In this document: piece after piece, positions 7,423 to 13,856 of the stretch | How the letters are laid out: each line of letters begins with the position of its first letter | Numbering within the stretch: position 1 is the stretch's first letter | Assembly: GCA_041687295.1 (NCBI GenBank) | Contig: JAWLCG010000081.1 | Coordinates: forward strand, 1-15,591 | From: JAWLCG01 sp041687295 | GTDB taxonomy: Bacteria > Planctomycetota > Phycisphaerae > SM23-33 > FEN-1343 | Reading direction: 5' to 3' | Length of the DNA stretch: 15,591 nt | Notes under the pieces: generated by a model | Databases searched by the model: none | Told to the model about the DNA's origin: nothing | Seen by the model: only the letters and a program-made list of their open reading frames with translations | Position numbers and translations under genes: made by a program

Positions 7423-8655
7423 CTACGCCAGGGCCTTCAGTTCGGCGACGGTGGGGAGGTTCTCCAGGTCCTGCCGGCTGAAGCGGAGGTGGAGTACCTG
7501 GCGGAACTGGAAGTCCACGAACAGGTGCAGGGCGTCGCCGTCGACCAGCAGATCGCAGTAGGAGGCCTGCGGGCTGCCCCAGCAGCCGTCTCCGCGGGCG
7601 GCGTTGGCCAGCAGGAAGCGTGGGGGCGACCAGTTCCGCCCGCCGTCGCGGGAGAGGCTCTGCCAAAGCTCGACCCGGCTGTTGTGGTCATGCTTGGGGA
7701 TCGCCGGGTTGTAGAGGTTGTGGATCAGGGCGATGAGCGTCTCGGGCGGGTCGAGGTGGAAGAGCATCGGCGGCGCGTCGGGGTGGGTGAGCGGCACGGG
7801 CGTGAAGGGGCTCCAGGTGAGGCCGTCGTCGGCGCTGCGGCTCTGCCAGCTATGCCCGCCGGGCGCCCGGCCCCAGAGCAGGACGTTGGGGCCCTGCAGC
7901 GCCAGCGGCCTGGCCTCGATCATGTAGTTGTGCTCAGGGATGAACCAGCCATTGGGTTCGGCGTCGGGAATCAGTGTCCAGCTCTCGCCCTGGTCGGTGC
8001 TGCGGAGGAGGTACTGGCGGTCGCGTCGGCCCCCGGGGACGGTGAGGTCGGCGGTGCGGTAGCTGCCCAGCAGCCAGGTGCCGGCCGCCGTCTCGGTCAT
8101 CCGGATGTGGGTCTGGCCGCGGTAGTCGGGGCCGTTGAGCGGCTGAATCAGCCGGGGGGGCGACCAACTGTAGCCGTCGTCATCGGAGACGCGCATGGCG
8201 GCCCCGCCGTCGGGCCAGCCGCCCCAGTCGGGGTTCACCTCGGTGCTGAACAGGTAGATCCGCTTGCTGCCGCGCGGCACGAAGAGCACCGAGCTGTTAT
8301 GGCCATAGGGCACGCGGAAGGGCAGGATCGGCCCCAGCCAGGTCCGGCCCTGGTCTTGGGACCGGACCATCATCAGGTCATTGGGCTTGCCGCCGAACCG
8401 CGGGCCGTCCCACATGTGCCCCTGCCCGGCCGAGAAGCAGACCAGGTAGTCCCCGCCGGGCGTCTTGATGCCCCGCGGATGGAACGAGGCGTTGTACGGC
8501 GCGGGCCAGGCGTGCAGCCGATGCGCGTCGAGCCGCTCGTGGTGGACGATGCCGAGCTCCGGCCGGCTGACCAGGCCCGTCGGCAGGGCGGCAAGGTTCA
8601 GGGGCTGGCCCTGGATGGCAAAGGACTCAAGCGGCACAGGGTTCAGATCGGCCAT
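7423..8655 (-). CDS. Sialidase-family (BNR/Asp-box) protein
   Basis: A 410-residue six-bladed-propeller candidate of the sialidase superfamily. Five Asp-box motifs are spaced through it: SQDQGRTW (99-106), SDDDGYSW (157-164), STDQGESW (219-226), SADDGLTW (274-281) and SRDGGRNW (335-342). Near the N-terminus, HPRGIKTPGGDYLVCFSAG (59-77) resembles the first blade; R61 may be one of the arginine-triad residues, but I cannot confirm the full triad or the Tyr/Glu pair. No signal peptide is visible. The start at 8653-8655 has GGAGAAG nine nt upstream. A TTGACG...TAGCGT promoter candidate lies about 140 nt upstream, making this the first gene of a two-gene unit with the BNR_4 protein. Context with sulfatases suggests glycan breakdown; activity on sialic acid itself is not shown. 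Confidence 0.85.
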   Translation of the reverse strand: MADLNPVPLESFAIQGQPLNLAALPTGLVSRPELGIVHHERLDAHRLHAWPAPYNASFHPRGIKTPGGDYLVCFSAGQGHMWDGPRFGGKPNDLMMVRSQDQGRTWLGPILPFRVPYGHNSSVLFVPRGSKRIYLFSTEVNPDWGGWPDGGAAMRVSDDDGYSWSPPRLIQPLNGPDYRGQTHIRMTETAAGTWLLGSYRTADLTVPGGRRDRQYLLRSTDQGESWTLIPDAEPNGWFIPEHNYMIEARPLALQGPNVLLWGRAPGGHSWQSRSADDGLTWSPFTPVPLTHPDAPPMLFHLDPPETLIALIHNLYNPAIPKHDHNSRVELWQSLSRDGGRNWSPPRFLLANAARGDGCWGSPQASYCDLLVDGDALHLFVDFQFRQVLHLRFSRQDLENLPTVAELKALA

Positions 8656-8793
8656 TGGGTTTCACTTCTCCATTGGGGAATACCAGGGACGGACCGATGG
8701 CGCCAGTCCTTCGGCCTGCCGGTTGCTGCCCGGCTGGGTGACGGGGTGCGGGCAGCAGGGCGCGGTAGCTCTTGCGGCTCGTGCCATGGCCGT

Positions 8794-8822
8794 ACGCTAC
8801 CGCGGACGGTTCGGGTCGTCAA
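8794..8822 (-). promoter_or_regulatory. Candidate promoter for the propeller-protein unit
   Basis: On the minus strand TTGACG (8817-8822) is followed after 17 nt by TAGCGT (8794-8799), which is preceded by GG. It predicts a leader of roughly 135 nt to the start at 8655. The rest of 8656-8908 shows no gene. Confidence 0.42.
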
Positions 8823-8908
8823 GCAGCCGGCCGCCCCCGGGCCCGGGCCTGCGACGCCATGGGAAGACCGGGCCCCGAACGCCCCTGACCTTCGCCCGCC
8901 AAAGGAAT

Positions 8909-8950
8909 AGCCCTCCCTGGCTGTTGGGGTCGCACCAGCCAGGGAGGGCT
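8909..8950. terminator. Perfect 15-bp hairpin, possible terminator
   Basis: agccctccctggctg (8909-8923) and cagccagggagggct (8936-8950) are perfect complements around a 12-nt loop. Neither side has a strong T-run: the minus strand continues ATTCCTTTGG. It may end the minus-strand PEP-CTERM transcript that stops at 9184, or insulate the next promoter. The stem is unusually long for a plain terminator. Confidence 0.5.
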
Positions 8951-9000
8951 AAGACTATTGCAGGTCAGGGAAGGTCCCCAAGCAGTAGACTACTTGCCGA

Positions 9001-9110
9001 CTGCGCCTGCGGGTCCGCAAGGGGGGCTCGGCTCAGGCCCACGGAATGCCTTCGGTGGGCATCTTGGCTGGGCCGTCCCCGGGCGCGGCACAACGCACCC
9101 GCACGTCCGA
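9001..9110 (+). repeat. GCCCACGGAATGCC dispersed repeat, long copy
   Basis: This element has two conserved parts. First is a hairpin at 9037-9060: GCCCAC and GTGGGC enclosing gaa/ttc with a tgcc loop. Second is a tail with caacgcacccgcacgtccga (9091-9110). Upstream, gcgcctgcgggtccgca and a ggctcgg block also match the copy at 13573-13680. Together these give an element of about 110 bp. It lies in the gap after the ice-binding-like gene, with no coding evidence. Confidence 0.8.
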
Positions 9111-9183
9111 CAGGCTAACGGTCCGGCTGGCCGGGCCCATCCCGCCGGCGAGCTGCCGGCCCTACGCACGGTTGCCCCTCAGA

Positions 9184-10089
9184 TCAAACACCGCCGACCG
9201 CACACCCGCGGCGGCGGAGATAGCGAGAGAGGAAGCCCACGCCCCCGAGCAGGCCGACGAGCGTGGCCGGTTCCGGGACAATCGGCAAAGCCGAGCCGCC
9301 GTCGATGGGCACCAGTCGGCCGGTCTCCGTATCGAAGCCGACACCCCCACTGAAGCCCTCGCTGCCAAAGTCCGATCGGCCGGTGCCGCCGTCGTACTCC
9401 TCGTTGTTGTTGGAGAGGGTGTTGGTGTCCATCGTCACGGCGGCATTGAGTGCGATGGCGCGGCCGCAGAGAATCTTCGCGGCAGTATTCAGGGTGACGC
9501 TCTGGTCGGCGATAATGTTGCCCGCGAACACCGTGTTGGTGTCGAGAGTCGCGGAACTGCCGACCATCCAGAACACACCGGCGCCCGCGCCGGTGTCGAC
9601 CACGTCCACGACCGCATTGGGCGAGGTGATCAGCGTGCTGGCCATCTGAAAGACCCAGAACGCGTCGGCGTCGCCCTGCCCGTCGAGAGTGAGGGTCCCC
9701 GACAGATTGGTGGTTCCCGCGGGAACGGTATAGACGCCCGGAGTGAGCGTGAGCCCAACCAGGTCCGCCGGCAGGGTGCTGGTCGGCGCCAGCAGGTTCA
9801 AGGCATTGTACGCCGTGAGAGCATCCGCCTGGGCCTGCTGCGCCACGGCGTTCGTCTGGTGCACCGTTCCCGTGTGGGTAATACTCCCAAGGCCGGTGAT
9901 CGACGTGCCCGGGTAGAGACCCAGGTCTCCCCAGATGGTGGTCGGGCCCGTGTTGGTCACCGTCGAGGCGCCGAGGACCGCGAAGTCCTCGGCCGTCCCC
10001 AGCACCGGCACTGTAACGGCGAATCCTGGACCGGCCGCCAGCAGTAGCGCCGCTACAATGCCTGATAGAATCAGTTGCCTACCCGTCAT
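9184..10089 (-). CDS. DUF3494 ice-binding-like PEP-CTERM protein
   Basis: A 301-residue exported protein. Residues 1-24 are a Sec signal (MTGRQLILSGIVAALLLAAG...). Residues 30-225 match the ice-binding-like DUF3494 fold, a right-handed beta-solenoid: FAVLGASTVTNTGPTTIWGD (36-55), LYPGTSITG, LTPGVYTVPAGT (115-126), DAFWVFQMASTL (142-153) and VFWMVGSSATLDTNTVFAGN (172-191). A glycine-rich linker (235-270) leads to a PEP-CTERM tail: VPEPATL (271-277), a hydrophobic stretch, then RYLRRRG. Unlike many family members, it extends eight residues past the basic cluster (CAVGGV end). The start at 10087-10089 has AGGGGAA upstream and opens the signal peptide. Many DUF3494 proteins are not antifreeze proteins but surface or adhesion proteins, so ice binding is not implied. 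Confidence 0.9.
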   Translation of the reverse strand: MTGRQLILSGIVAALLLAAGPGFAVTVPVLGTAEDFAVLGASTVTNTGPTTIWGDLGLYPGTSITGLGSITHTGTVHQTNAVAQQAQADALTAYNALNLLAPTSTLPADLVGLTLTPGVYTVPAGTTNLSGTLTLDGQGDADAFWVFQMASTLITSPNAVVDVVDTGAGAGVFWMVGSSATLDTNTVFAGNIIADQSVTLNTAAKILCGRAIALNAAVTMDTNTLSNNNEEYDGGTGRSDFGSEGFSGGVGFDTETGRLVPIDGGSALPIVPEPATLVGLLGGVGFLSRYLRRRGCAVGGV

Positions 10090-10119
10090 CACTTCCCCTT
10101 TCAAGAGTGAGCCAGTGTG

Positions 10120-10189
10120 GCGGCAGGAGCCCTGCCGCACCTTCAACAACGCCCTTCTACGCGTAAACGGACGACCCGGCATGGCCGGG
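10120..10189 (-). promoter_or_regulatory. Leader hairpins upstream of the ice-binding-like gene
   Basis: Two perfect hairpins occur in the leader: gcggcagg/cctgccgc (10120-10127 with 10131-10138, 3-nt loop) and cccggc/gccggg (10175-10180 with 10184-10189, 3-nt loop). The first ends about 30 nt before the start codon and close to the ribosome binding site. The other PEP-CTERM gene also has paired hairpins in its leader. Confidence 0.4.
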
Positions 10190-10483
10190 CTACTCTTGCC
10201 CTCCTCGTTTGACCCCAAACCCCACGCTTGTGCTTCAGCGATATTCAAACCACAGGCAGCCCGGCAGACGGAACCAGCAAGCACCCTCACTGCGGTCCTC
10301 GTGCTTGCCGCGGCGCCTGGACGTAGTGGTTCCTGGCCCCCTTCCCCGCGCGACTGCCGAAACTGCGCAGAACGGCACAGGCACGGCGGGCCCGGTACGA
10401 ACAAACGGCGGGTACAAAACTACGACGGGTACGGCAAGGACGAGAAGTACCTCCGACGAAAGCAAACCCCTAAGACAATATCC

Positions 10484-10511
10484 AAACTACCACAGGCCCG
10501 CCCTGTGTCAA
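10484..10511 (-). promoter_or_regulatory. Candidate promoter for the ice-binding-like gene
   Basis: On the minus strand a perfect TTGACA (10506-10511) is followed after 16 nt by TAGTTT (10484-10489), which is preceded by GG. The predicted leader is about 390 nt, close to the 375 nt predicted for the other PEP-CTERM gene. The -10 box is poor, so this rests mainly on the -35 and on the shared pattern. Confidence 0.42.
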
Positions 10512-10525
10512 CTCGAATTCCTGCT

Positions 10526-10559
10526 GCGGAAACCAGGGACAGGTGACAGGCGTTTCCGC
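10526..10559. repeat. GCGGAAAC palindrome with GGGACAGGTGAC core
   Basis: Perfect 8-bp arms gcggaaac (10526-10533) and gtttccgc (10552-10559) enclose cagggacaggtgacaggc. The core resembles the GGGACAGTCACC repeats elsewhere in the window, but the flanks differ, so it is probably a related REP-like subclass. Confidence 0.55.
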
Positions 10560-10973
10560 GTTCGCTGCCGGGCCGGCATGCCCGGCCGGCTCACTCGCTC
10601 GACGCGAGAAAGCTTCTGGCGGCGCAGACCGGAAGCGACGCTGAACAGACGGGTGTCCGTGGAGGCCGGCAGAACGAAACCCCTCCTCATCCCATCAGTC
10701 GCCAGGCCCATCGGGCACGCGGCCGAGACGAGTGCTCGCGTCTGGCGGACAATATCGCGAGCAACGTAACGGAGACGATCGTCATCGTCCATCATGCCCG
10801 TAGGACCGACGTTCCCAGCGGTCCAGACTCCCCTTATGCCGCAACGTGGTCCGGATGGCCCTGCGTTCAGGCATCCGGCATAGACCCCATGACTTCACTC
10901 GCACAGAGTCTACGTCCCTATAAATGATAGCGCGTAGGACGCGCGAGACAACGCCATCCGAAGATTTTCTCTT
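10560..10973. other. Gene-free stretch with small palindromes
   Basis: No gene is supported. Small inverted repeats are present: ccgggc/gcccgg (10569-10585) and ccggatg/catccgg (10851-10857 with 10872-10878). A 95-codon minus-strand frame ending at 10508 (MMDDDDRLRYVARDIVRQTR...) has a coding-like beginning but turns arginine/serine-rich and runs into the repeat at 10526, so I do not call it. Nothing resembles a tRNA or known structured RNA. Confidence 0.5.
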
Positions 10974-10992
10974 AAACCCGAGACAGTCACCA
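10974..10992 (+). repeat. Diverged GACAGTCACC half-repeat
   Basis: aaacccgagacagtcacca matches the left arm of the 59-bp hairpin element with one change (gag for ggg). The complementary right arm is absent, so this is a half-element. It lies about 50 nt before another repeat at 11034. Confidence 0.6.
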
Positions 10993-11033
10993 ACTTCGAG
11001 ATGAAGAAGTGTCGCGGGTCTTCAAGCTGATCT

Positions 11034-11114
11034 GGGCCCAGGCCCACGGAATGCCTTCGGTGGGCATCTCGGCCGGGCCGTCCCTGGCGTGGCCCAACGC
11101 ACCCGCACGTCCGA
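11034..11114 (+). repeat. GCCCACGGAATGCC dispersed repeat, second copy
   Basis: Matches the element at 9001-9110 through the hairpin (GCCCAC at 11042-11047, GTGGGC at 11060-11065) and the tail aacgcacccgcacgtccga. The upstream gcgcctgcgg block is missing. It lies just outside the truncated lipoprotein copy; an inverted copy lies beyond the intact one at 13573-13680. Confidence 0.8.
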
Positions 11115-11227
11115 AGGGCAACCGGGCAGGCTGTCCGCGGCGCCATCCCCCCGGCCACGCGTCGCCCAGACCCGGGGCGGGCCCTGTTTCGCGCTTCCAG
11201 GGCCCGCAGACGCCGCCGGGGGGTGCT

Positions 11228-11493
11228 CTACTCGGCGGCGGGGGCGGCCAGGAGGGTGAACGGGTCGCCGGCATTGATGCCGTGGGTCTGGCTGAAGTTG
11301 CCGTCGCGGATGGCGAAGGTCAGGCCCTCGCGGTGGAGCACGGCCAGGGGGGTGCCGGCCGGCACGTCGGTGTAGGTCTGGGCGACGACCATTGTCAGGG
11401 CCTGGTCGGCGAACTGGACGCGGACCCAGCGGCCTGGCTGCAGGCCCAGCGGCTCGTAGCGGTCAGGCGCGATGCTGGTGTAGACGTTGCCGT
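11228..11493 (-). pseudogene. 5'-truncated copy of the SAM-HAT-C-like lipoprotein gene
   Basis: Encodes GNVYTSIAPDRYEPLG onward through GDPFTLLAAPAAE and a TAG stop. It matches residues 50 to about 130 of the intact protein at 13088-13507. Aligning 11252-11493 with 13121-13362 gives 235 identical of 242 bases and no gap. Homology stops precisely at 11493/11494, where the 59-bp hairpin element begins. The missing part is the lipoprotein signal and the first 49 residues. The frame stays open through the hairpin to 11653, but that extension (for example MAPTIGDCPGFY) is translated repeat. Four substitutions and a different C-terminal end (LLAAPAAE rather than LFAAAPPNQGK) distinguish the copies; the end here may be the ancestral one. 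Confidence 0.85.
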
Positions 11494-11552
11494 AAAACCC
11501 GGGACAGTCACCAATAGTGGGTGCCATAATAGGTGACTGTCCCGGTTTTTTC
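11494..11552 (+). repeat. 59-bp hairpin element, copy 2, at a gene breakpoint
   Basis: Identical across 59 bases to 5897-5955, including the 19-nt centre between the arms. Identity ends sharply on both sides, which defines the element borders. Its left border coincides with the break in the lipoprotein pseudogene. Just beyond it, 11583-11619 holds another GGGACAGGCAC-type motif (minus strand), and the gap to 11668 has no gene. Confidence 0.88.
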
Positions 11553-11668
11553 CGTGAAATCGCCCGGCAACATGCTTGACTCAGTGCAATTCGTGCCTGT
11601 CCCGCCTTTTTCCGGGTTTCCTCCCCCCCATTCGTATTGTGCGCCTGGGCCACATCAACGTCTGTTGG

Positions 11669-13009
11669 TCATCGGCTCCCAGGTGGTCTCTCACGCAGCA
11701 GTTCCAGCGCCCGCAGCATCTGCTCATCCTGACTTGCCTCCAGAAGCTCCAAGGCCGTTCGCCCTTCCATTCCCAGATGAGGGTCCGCTCCAGCCTCCAC
11801 CAGCAATGGAATGGCCGCCCGGAACTCCTTGAAGATGGCGCTGGACAGGGGCAACGTGCCATCCCGATGAGGGATGTTCGGATCAGCGCCATGCTGCAGC
11901 AGCAGGATCGTCATCGGCAGGTCCTTCCGCATCATCGCCAGAAACAGGGCCGTCTCGCCCGTCTGCGTCGCCACGGCATCGGGATCGGCGCTCCGCTCGA
12001 GAAGGTCCCGGGCGATCTCCAGTCGACCTAGCCGTGCGGCTTCTACTAGAGGGGGGCGATCGGCAGGCGATTCAGGATCGGCGCCCGCCTCCAGCAGCGT
12101 GGCCAGCACTTCTCGATGACCGCCTCGCACGGCAAGGCTGACGGGTCTGGAACCTATGGATGAAACGCCCAGCTCCAAAGCCCGCTTCAGCAGCGCGACC
12201 CGGCCACGAGCCGCCGCCCAGCCGAGCACGGTCCACCCCTCCGCGTCAGCAGCCGTCAAGGCGTCCGGGCTTTCCGCGACGATCTCTTCGAAGGCATCCC
12301 CATCGCCCCGGATCACCGCATCAAGAATGGGCACCCCCACTCTCACGTCCTGCCCCAGGAGGTACTGAATCATGGCTGGAGAACTCTCCGCGGCAAGATG
12401 GAGCAACCGGACTCCCTTTTGGCTGGTGAGGTAGTCGGGGTCATGCTCCAGCAGCGTACGCAGCGTCTCCACGCTGCCTCCCACGATAGCCCAGTCGATT
12501 GCATTCCGCCCGGCATCACGCGATGCAGGATCGTGTCCCAGACGAACAAGCCGTTTGGCCGTGCCAGACATGCCCATCATTGCCGCCTGGTCCAGGGCCC
12601 TGCCGTGCTTAACCTTGCGAGGGTCCGCGCCGGCCTCAAGAAGGGCTACCGCAATCTCATCCTCACCCAGCCACAGCGCGGCCCCGAAGGGAGTGTCCCC
12701 CCTAAACGGTTGGTTCGGGTCCGCTCCATGCTCCAGCAGGAGCCGCACCATGTCAGGCCATCTTGCCAATACGGCCTCAAGCAGCGGCGAGGAACCCTCG
12801 GTGCCCATCGGCTGGGCACCGGCTTCGAGAAGAGCTTCTACCCCCTCCTCATCCCCCGCGCGGATTGCCTCCGCCAGCACGCGACCAAGACGCGAATCCG
12901 GCTCCACCGACTCCGCGCACGCGAAGTTCTGGCCGCCCAACCCACAGAGCACGGCAAAAGCCATCACAGCCGCACATCCAAGTACCTCGCAGGTCTGTCG
13001 TCGGCCCAT
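11669..13009 (-). CDS. Secreted ankyrin-repeat protein
   Basis: A 446-residue protein made almost entirely of ankyrin repeats, which mediate protein binding. Residues 1-31 look like a Sec signal, with a likely cleavage at ACA/ES (31-32). About eleven repeats follow from residue 45 to 440, seen through recurring (L/V)LLEAGADP-type ends: LLEAGAQP (60-67), LLEHGADPN (91-99), LLEAGADP (123-130), LLEAGADP (305-312), LLERSADPD (336-344), LLQHGADPN (370-378) and LVEAGADP (403-410). Mid-protein repeats are more diverged. The start at 13007-13009 has an AAAGG site seven nt upstream; the frame to 13051 only translates a repeat. It lies between the two lipoprotein-gene copies, 78 nt after the intact one on the same strand. 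By inspection its GC content is lower than in the sulfatases, which hints at separate acquisition. Confidence 0.9.
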   Translation of the reverse strand: MGRRQTCEVLGCAAVMAFAVLCGLGGQNFACAESVEPDSRLGRVLAEAIRAGDEEGVEALLEAGAQPMGTEGSSPLLEAVLARWPDMVRLLLEHGADPNQPFRGDTPFGAALWLGEDEIAVALLEAGADPRKVKHGRALDQAAMMGMSGTAKRLVRLGHDPASRDAGRNAIDWAIVGGSVETLRTLLEHDPDYLTSQKGVRLLHLAAESSPAMIQYLLGQDVRVGVPILDAVIRGDGDAFEEIVAESPDALTAADAEGWTVLGWAAARGRVALLKRALELGVSSIGSRPVSLAVRGGHREVLATLLEAGADPESPADRPPLVEAARLGRLEIARDLLERSADPDAVATQTGETALFLAMMRKDLPMTILLLQHGADPNIPHRDGTLPLSSAIFKEFRAAIPLLVEAGADPHLGMEGRTALELLEASQDEQMLRALELLRERPPGSR

Positions 13010-13030
13010 GACATTGCCTTTCTCAAGCAG

Positions 13031-13100
13031 CCGAAAACCCGGGACGGTCACCTATTTCCCCCTGAGCCGAAAACCCGGGACGGTGACCTATTTCCCCTGG
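13031..13100 (+). repeat. Tandem GGGACGGTSACC repeat overlapping a gene end
   Basis: Two near-identical units, ccgaaaacccgggacggtca (from 13031) and ccgaaaacccgggacggtga (from 13067), each continue cctatttcccc. The period is 36 bp. They share CCCGGGAC with the 59-bp hairpin family. The second unit contains the TAG stop and last codons of the lipoprotein gene. Read on the minus strand they separate that gene from the ankyrin gene. Confidence 0.8.
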
Positions 13101-13507
13101 TTCGGGGGCGCGGCGGCGAAGAGGGTGAACGGGTCGCCGACGTTGATGCTGTGGGTCTGGCTGAAGTTGCCGTCGCGGATGGCGAAGGTCAGGCTCTCGC
13201 GGTGGAGTACGGCCAGGGGGGTGCCGGCCGGCACGTCGGTGTAGGTCTGGGCGACGACCATTGTCAGGGCCTGGTCGGCGAACTGGACGCGGACCCAGCG
13301 GCCTGGCTGCAGGCCCAGCGGCTCGTAGCGGTCGGGGGCGATGCTGGTGTAGACGTTGCCGTGCCCGTCGCTGATGCCGACGACGGTGCCCTCGGCGATC
13401 CGGCCGGCCGGCGCGGCGGTCGGCTGTCCGGCCGAGTCCGGCTGTTGGTCGGTGCAGGAGACGAGCAGGGCGGCGACGATCAGGAGGGCGGGCAGGAGGA
13501 TTCGCAT
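13088..13507 (-). CDS. Lipoprotein with a SAM hydroxide adenosyltransferase C-terminal-like domain
   Basis: A 139-residue lipoprotein. Residues 1-17 are a signal peptide with lipobox LVSC and lipidated C18. A Pro/Ala/Gln-rich linker (19-36) precedes one domain (38-131). That domain resembles the C-terminal beta-barrel of SAM hydroxide adenosyltransferase (DUF62): GTVVGISDGHGNVYTSIAP (40-58) for the family's V-x-x-ID-FGNL-TNI, QTYTDVPAGTPLAVLHRES (87-105) for the TY-DV-x-G block, and LTFAIRDGNFSQTHSINVGD (106-125) for LEIAV-xGxA-LG-x-GD. The N-terminal catalytic domain is absent, so SAM hydrolysis is not expected. The start at 13505-13507 has AAAGG upstream. The last residues (NQGK) and stop lie inside a repeat unit, so the C-terminus may have been altered. 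I assign the fold from motif recall, not a search. Confidence 0.68.
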   Translation of the reverse strand: MRILLPALLIVAALLVSCTDQQPDSAGQPTAAPAGRIAEGTVVGISDGHGNVYTSIAPDRYEPLGLQPGRWVRVQFADQALTMVVAQTYTDVPAGTPLAVLHRESLTFAIRDGNFSQTHSINVGDPFTLFAAAPPNQGK

Positions 13508-13572
13508 GGGGGACCTTTCATGTTGGTGGAGTGTCTGTACTCGGCCGCCACACGGCCCAGACCGTTTGCTTA

Positions 13573-13680
13573 TCGGACGTACGGATGCGTTGTGCCGCGC
13601 CTGCAGCGGCCCGCCCCGATGCCCACGGAAGGCATTCCGCGGGCTTGGGCCGAGCCCGGCGTGCGGCCCCGCAGGCGCGG
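13573..13680 (-). repeat. GCCCACGGAATGCC dispersed repeat, inverted copy
   Basis: Read on the minus strand it has the same order as 9001-9110: a gcgcctgcggggccgca block, ggctcgg, the GCCC(A/G)C hairpin (13621-13644), and the tail caacgcatccgtacgtccga. Together with the direct copy at 11034-11114 it brackets the lipoprotein/ankyrin block in inverted orientation. It occupies the upstream region of the lipoprotein gene. Confidence 0.8.
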
Positions 13681-13780
13681 CCGGCAGAGGGTCTGACGTG
13701 TCAGCATAGTGCGGTCCGGGCCGGGCGGCAACTCCGGGGTGCGATTCTCGGGCGCGAGGGTGTAAGAGATTGCAGCAAAG

Positions 13781-13797
13781 AGAATAGTAACTATTCT
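13781..13797. promoter_or_regulatory. Palindrome AGAATAGT-A-ACTATTCT
   Basis: Perfect 8-bp arms around a single base, in a conspicuously AT-rich patch (about 13760-13805) inside very GC-rich DNA. This is the shape of a dimeric repressor operator. On the plus strand TTGCAG and TATTCT spaced by 16 nt overlap it, but no plus-strand gene follows. On the minus strand it is about 275 nt upstream of the lipoprotein gene, beyond the repeat. Confidence 0.35.
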
Positions 13798-13856
13798 GTG
13801 AGTACTGGGGGCCCTGAGCTTCCCCGGCGGCAGGGGGGCGCGGGGGCGGTTCGGGT

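Noticed and set aside
7408..8910. 500-codon plus-strand open frame opposite the sialidase-like gene
   Set aside because: The minus strand has five Asp-boxes in frame; the plus-strand product has no motif and extends over promoter sequence.
10508..10795. 95-codon minus-strand gene starting MMDDDDRLRYVARDIVRQTR
   Set aside because: The opening looks plausible, but the rest is arginine/serine-rich and translates through a palindromic repeat; no ribosome binding site or family seen.
11228..11653. A complete 141-residue gene in place of the truncated copy
   Set aside because: Similarity to the lipoprotein stops at 11493; upstream codons are the translated hairpin repeat, and no lipobox or good ribosome binding site is present.
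13031..13100. CRISPR array
   Set aside because: Only two units with almost no spacer between them, no cas genes nearby, and the units belong to a dispersed repeat family.
13356..13709. 117-codon plus-strand open frame over the lipoprotein start
   Set aside because: It translates the dispersed repeat and the antisense of a lipobox signal peptide; no independent support.
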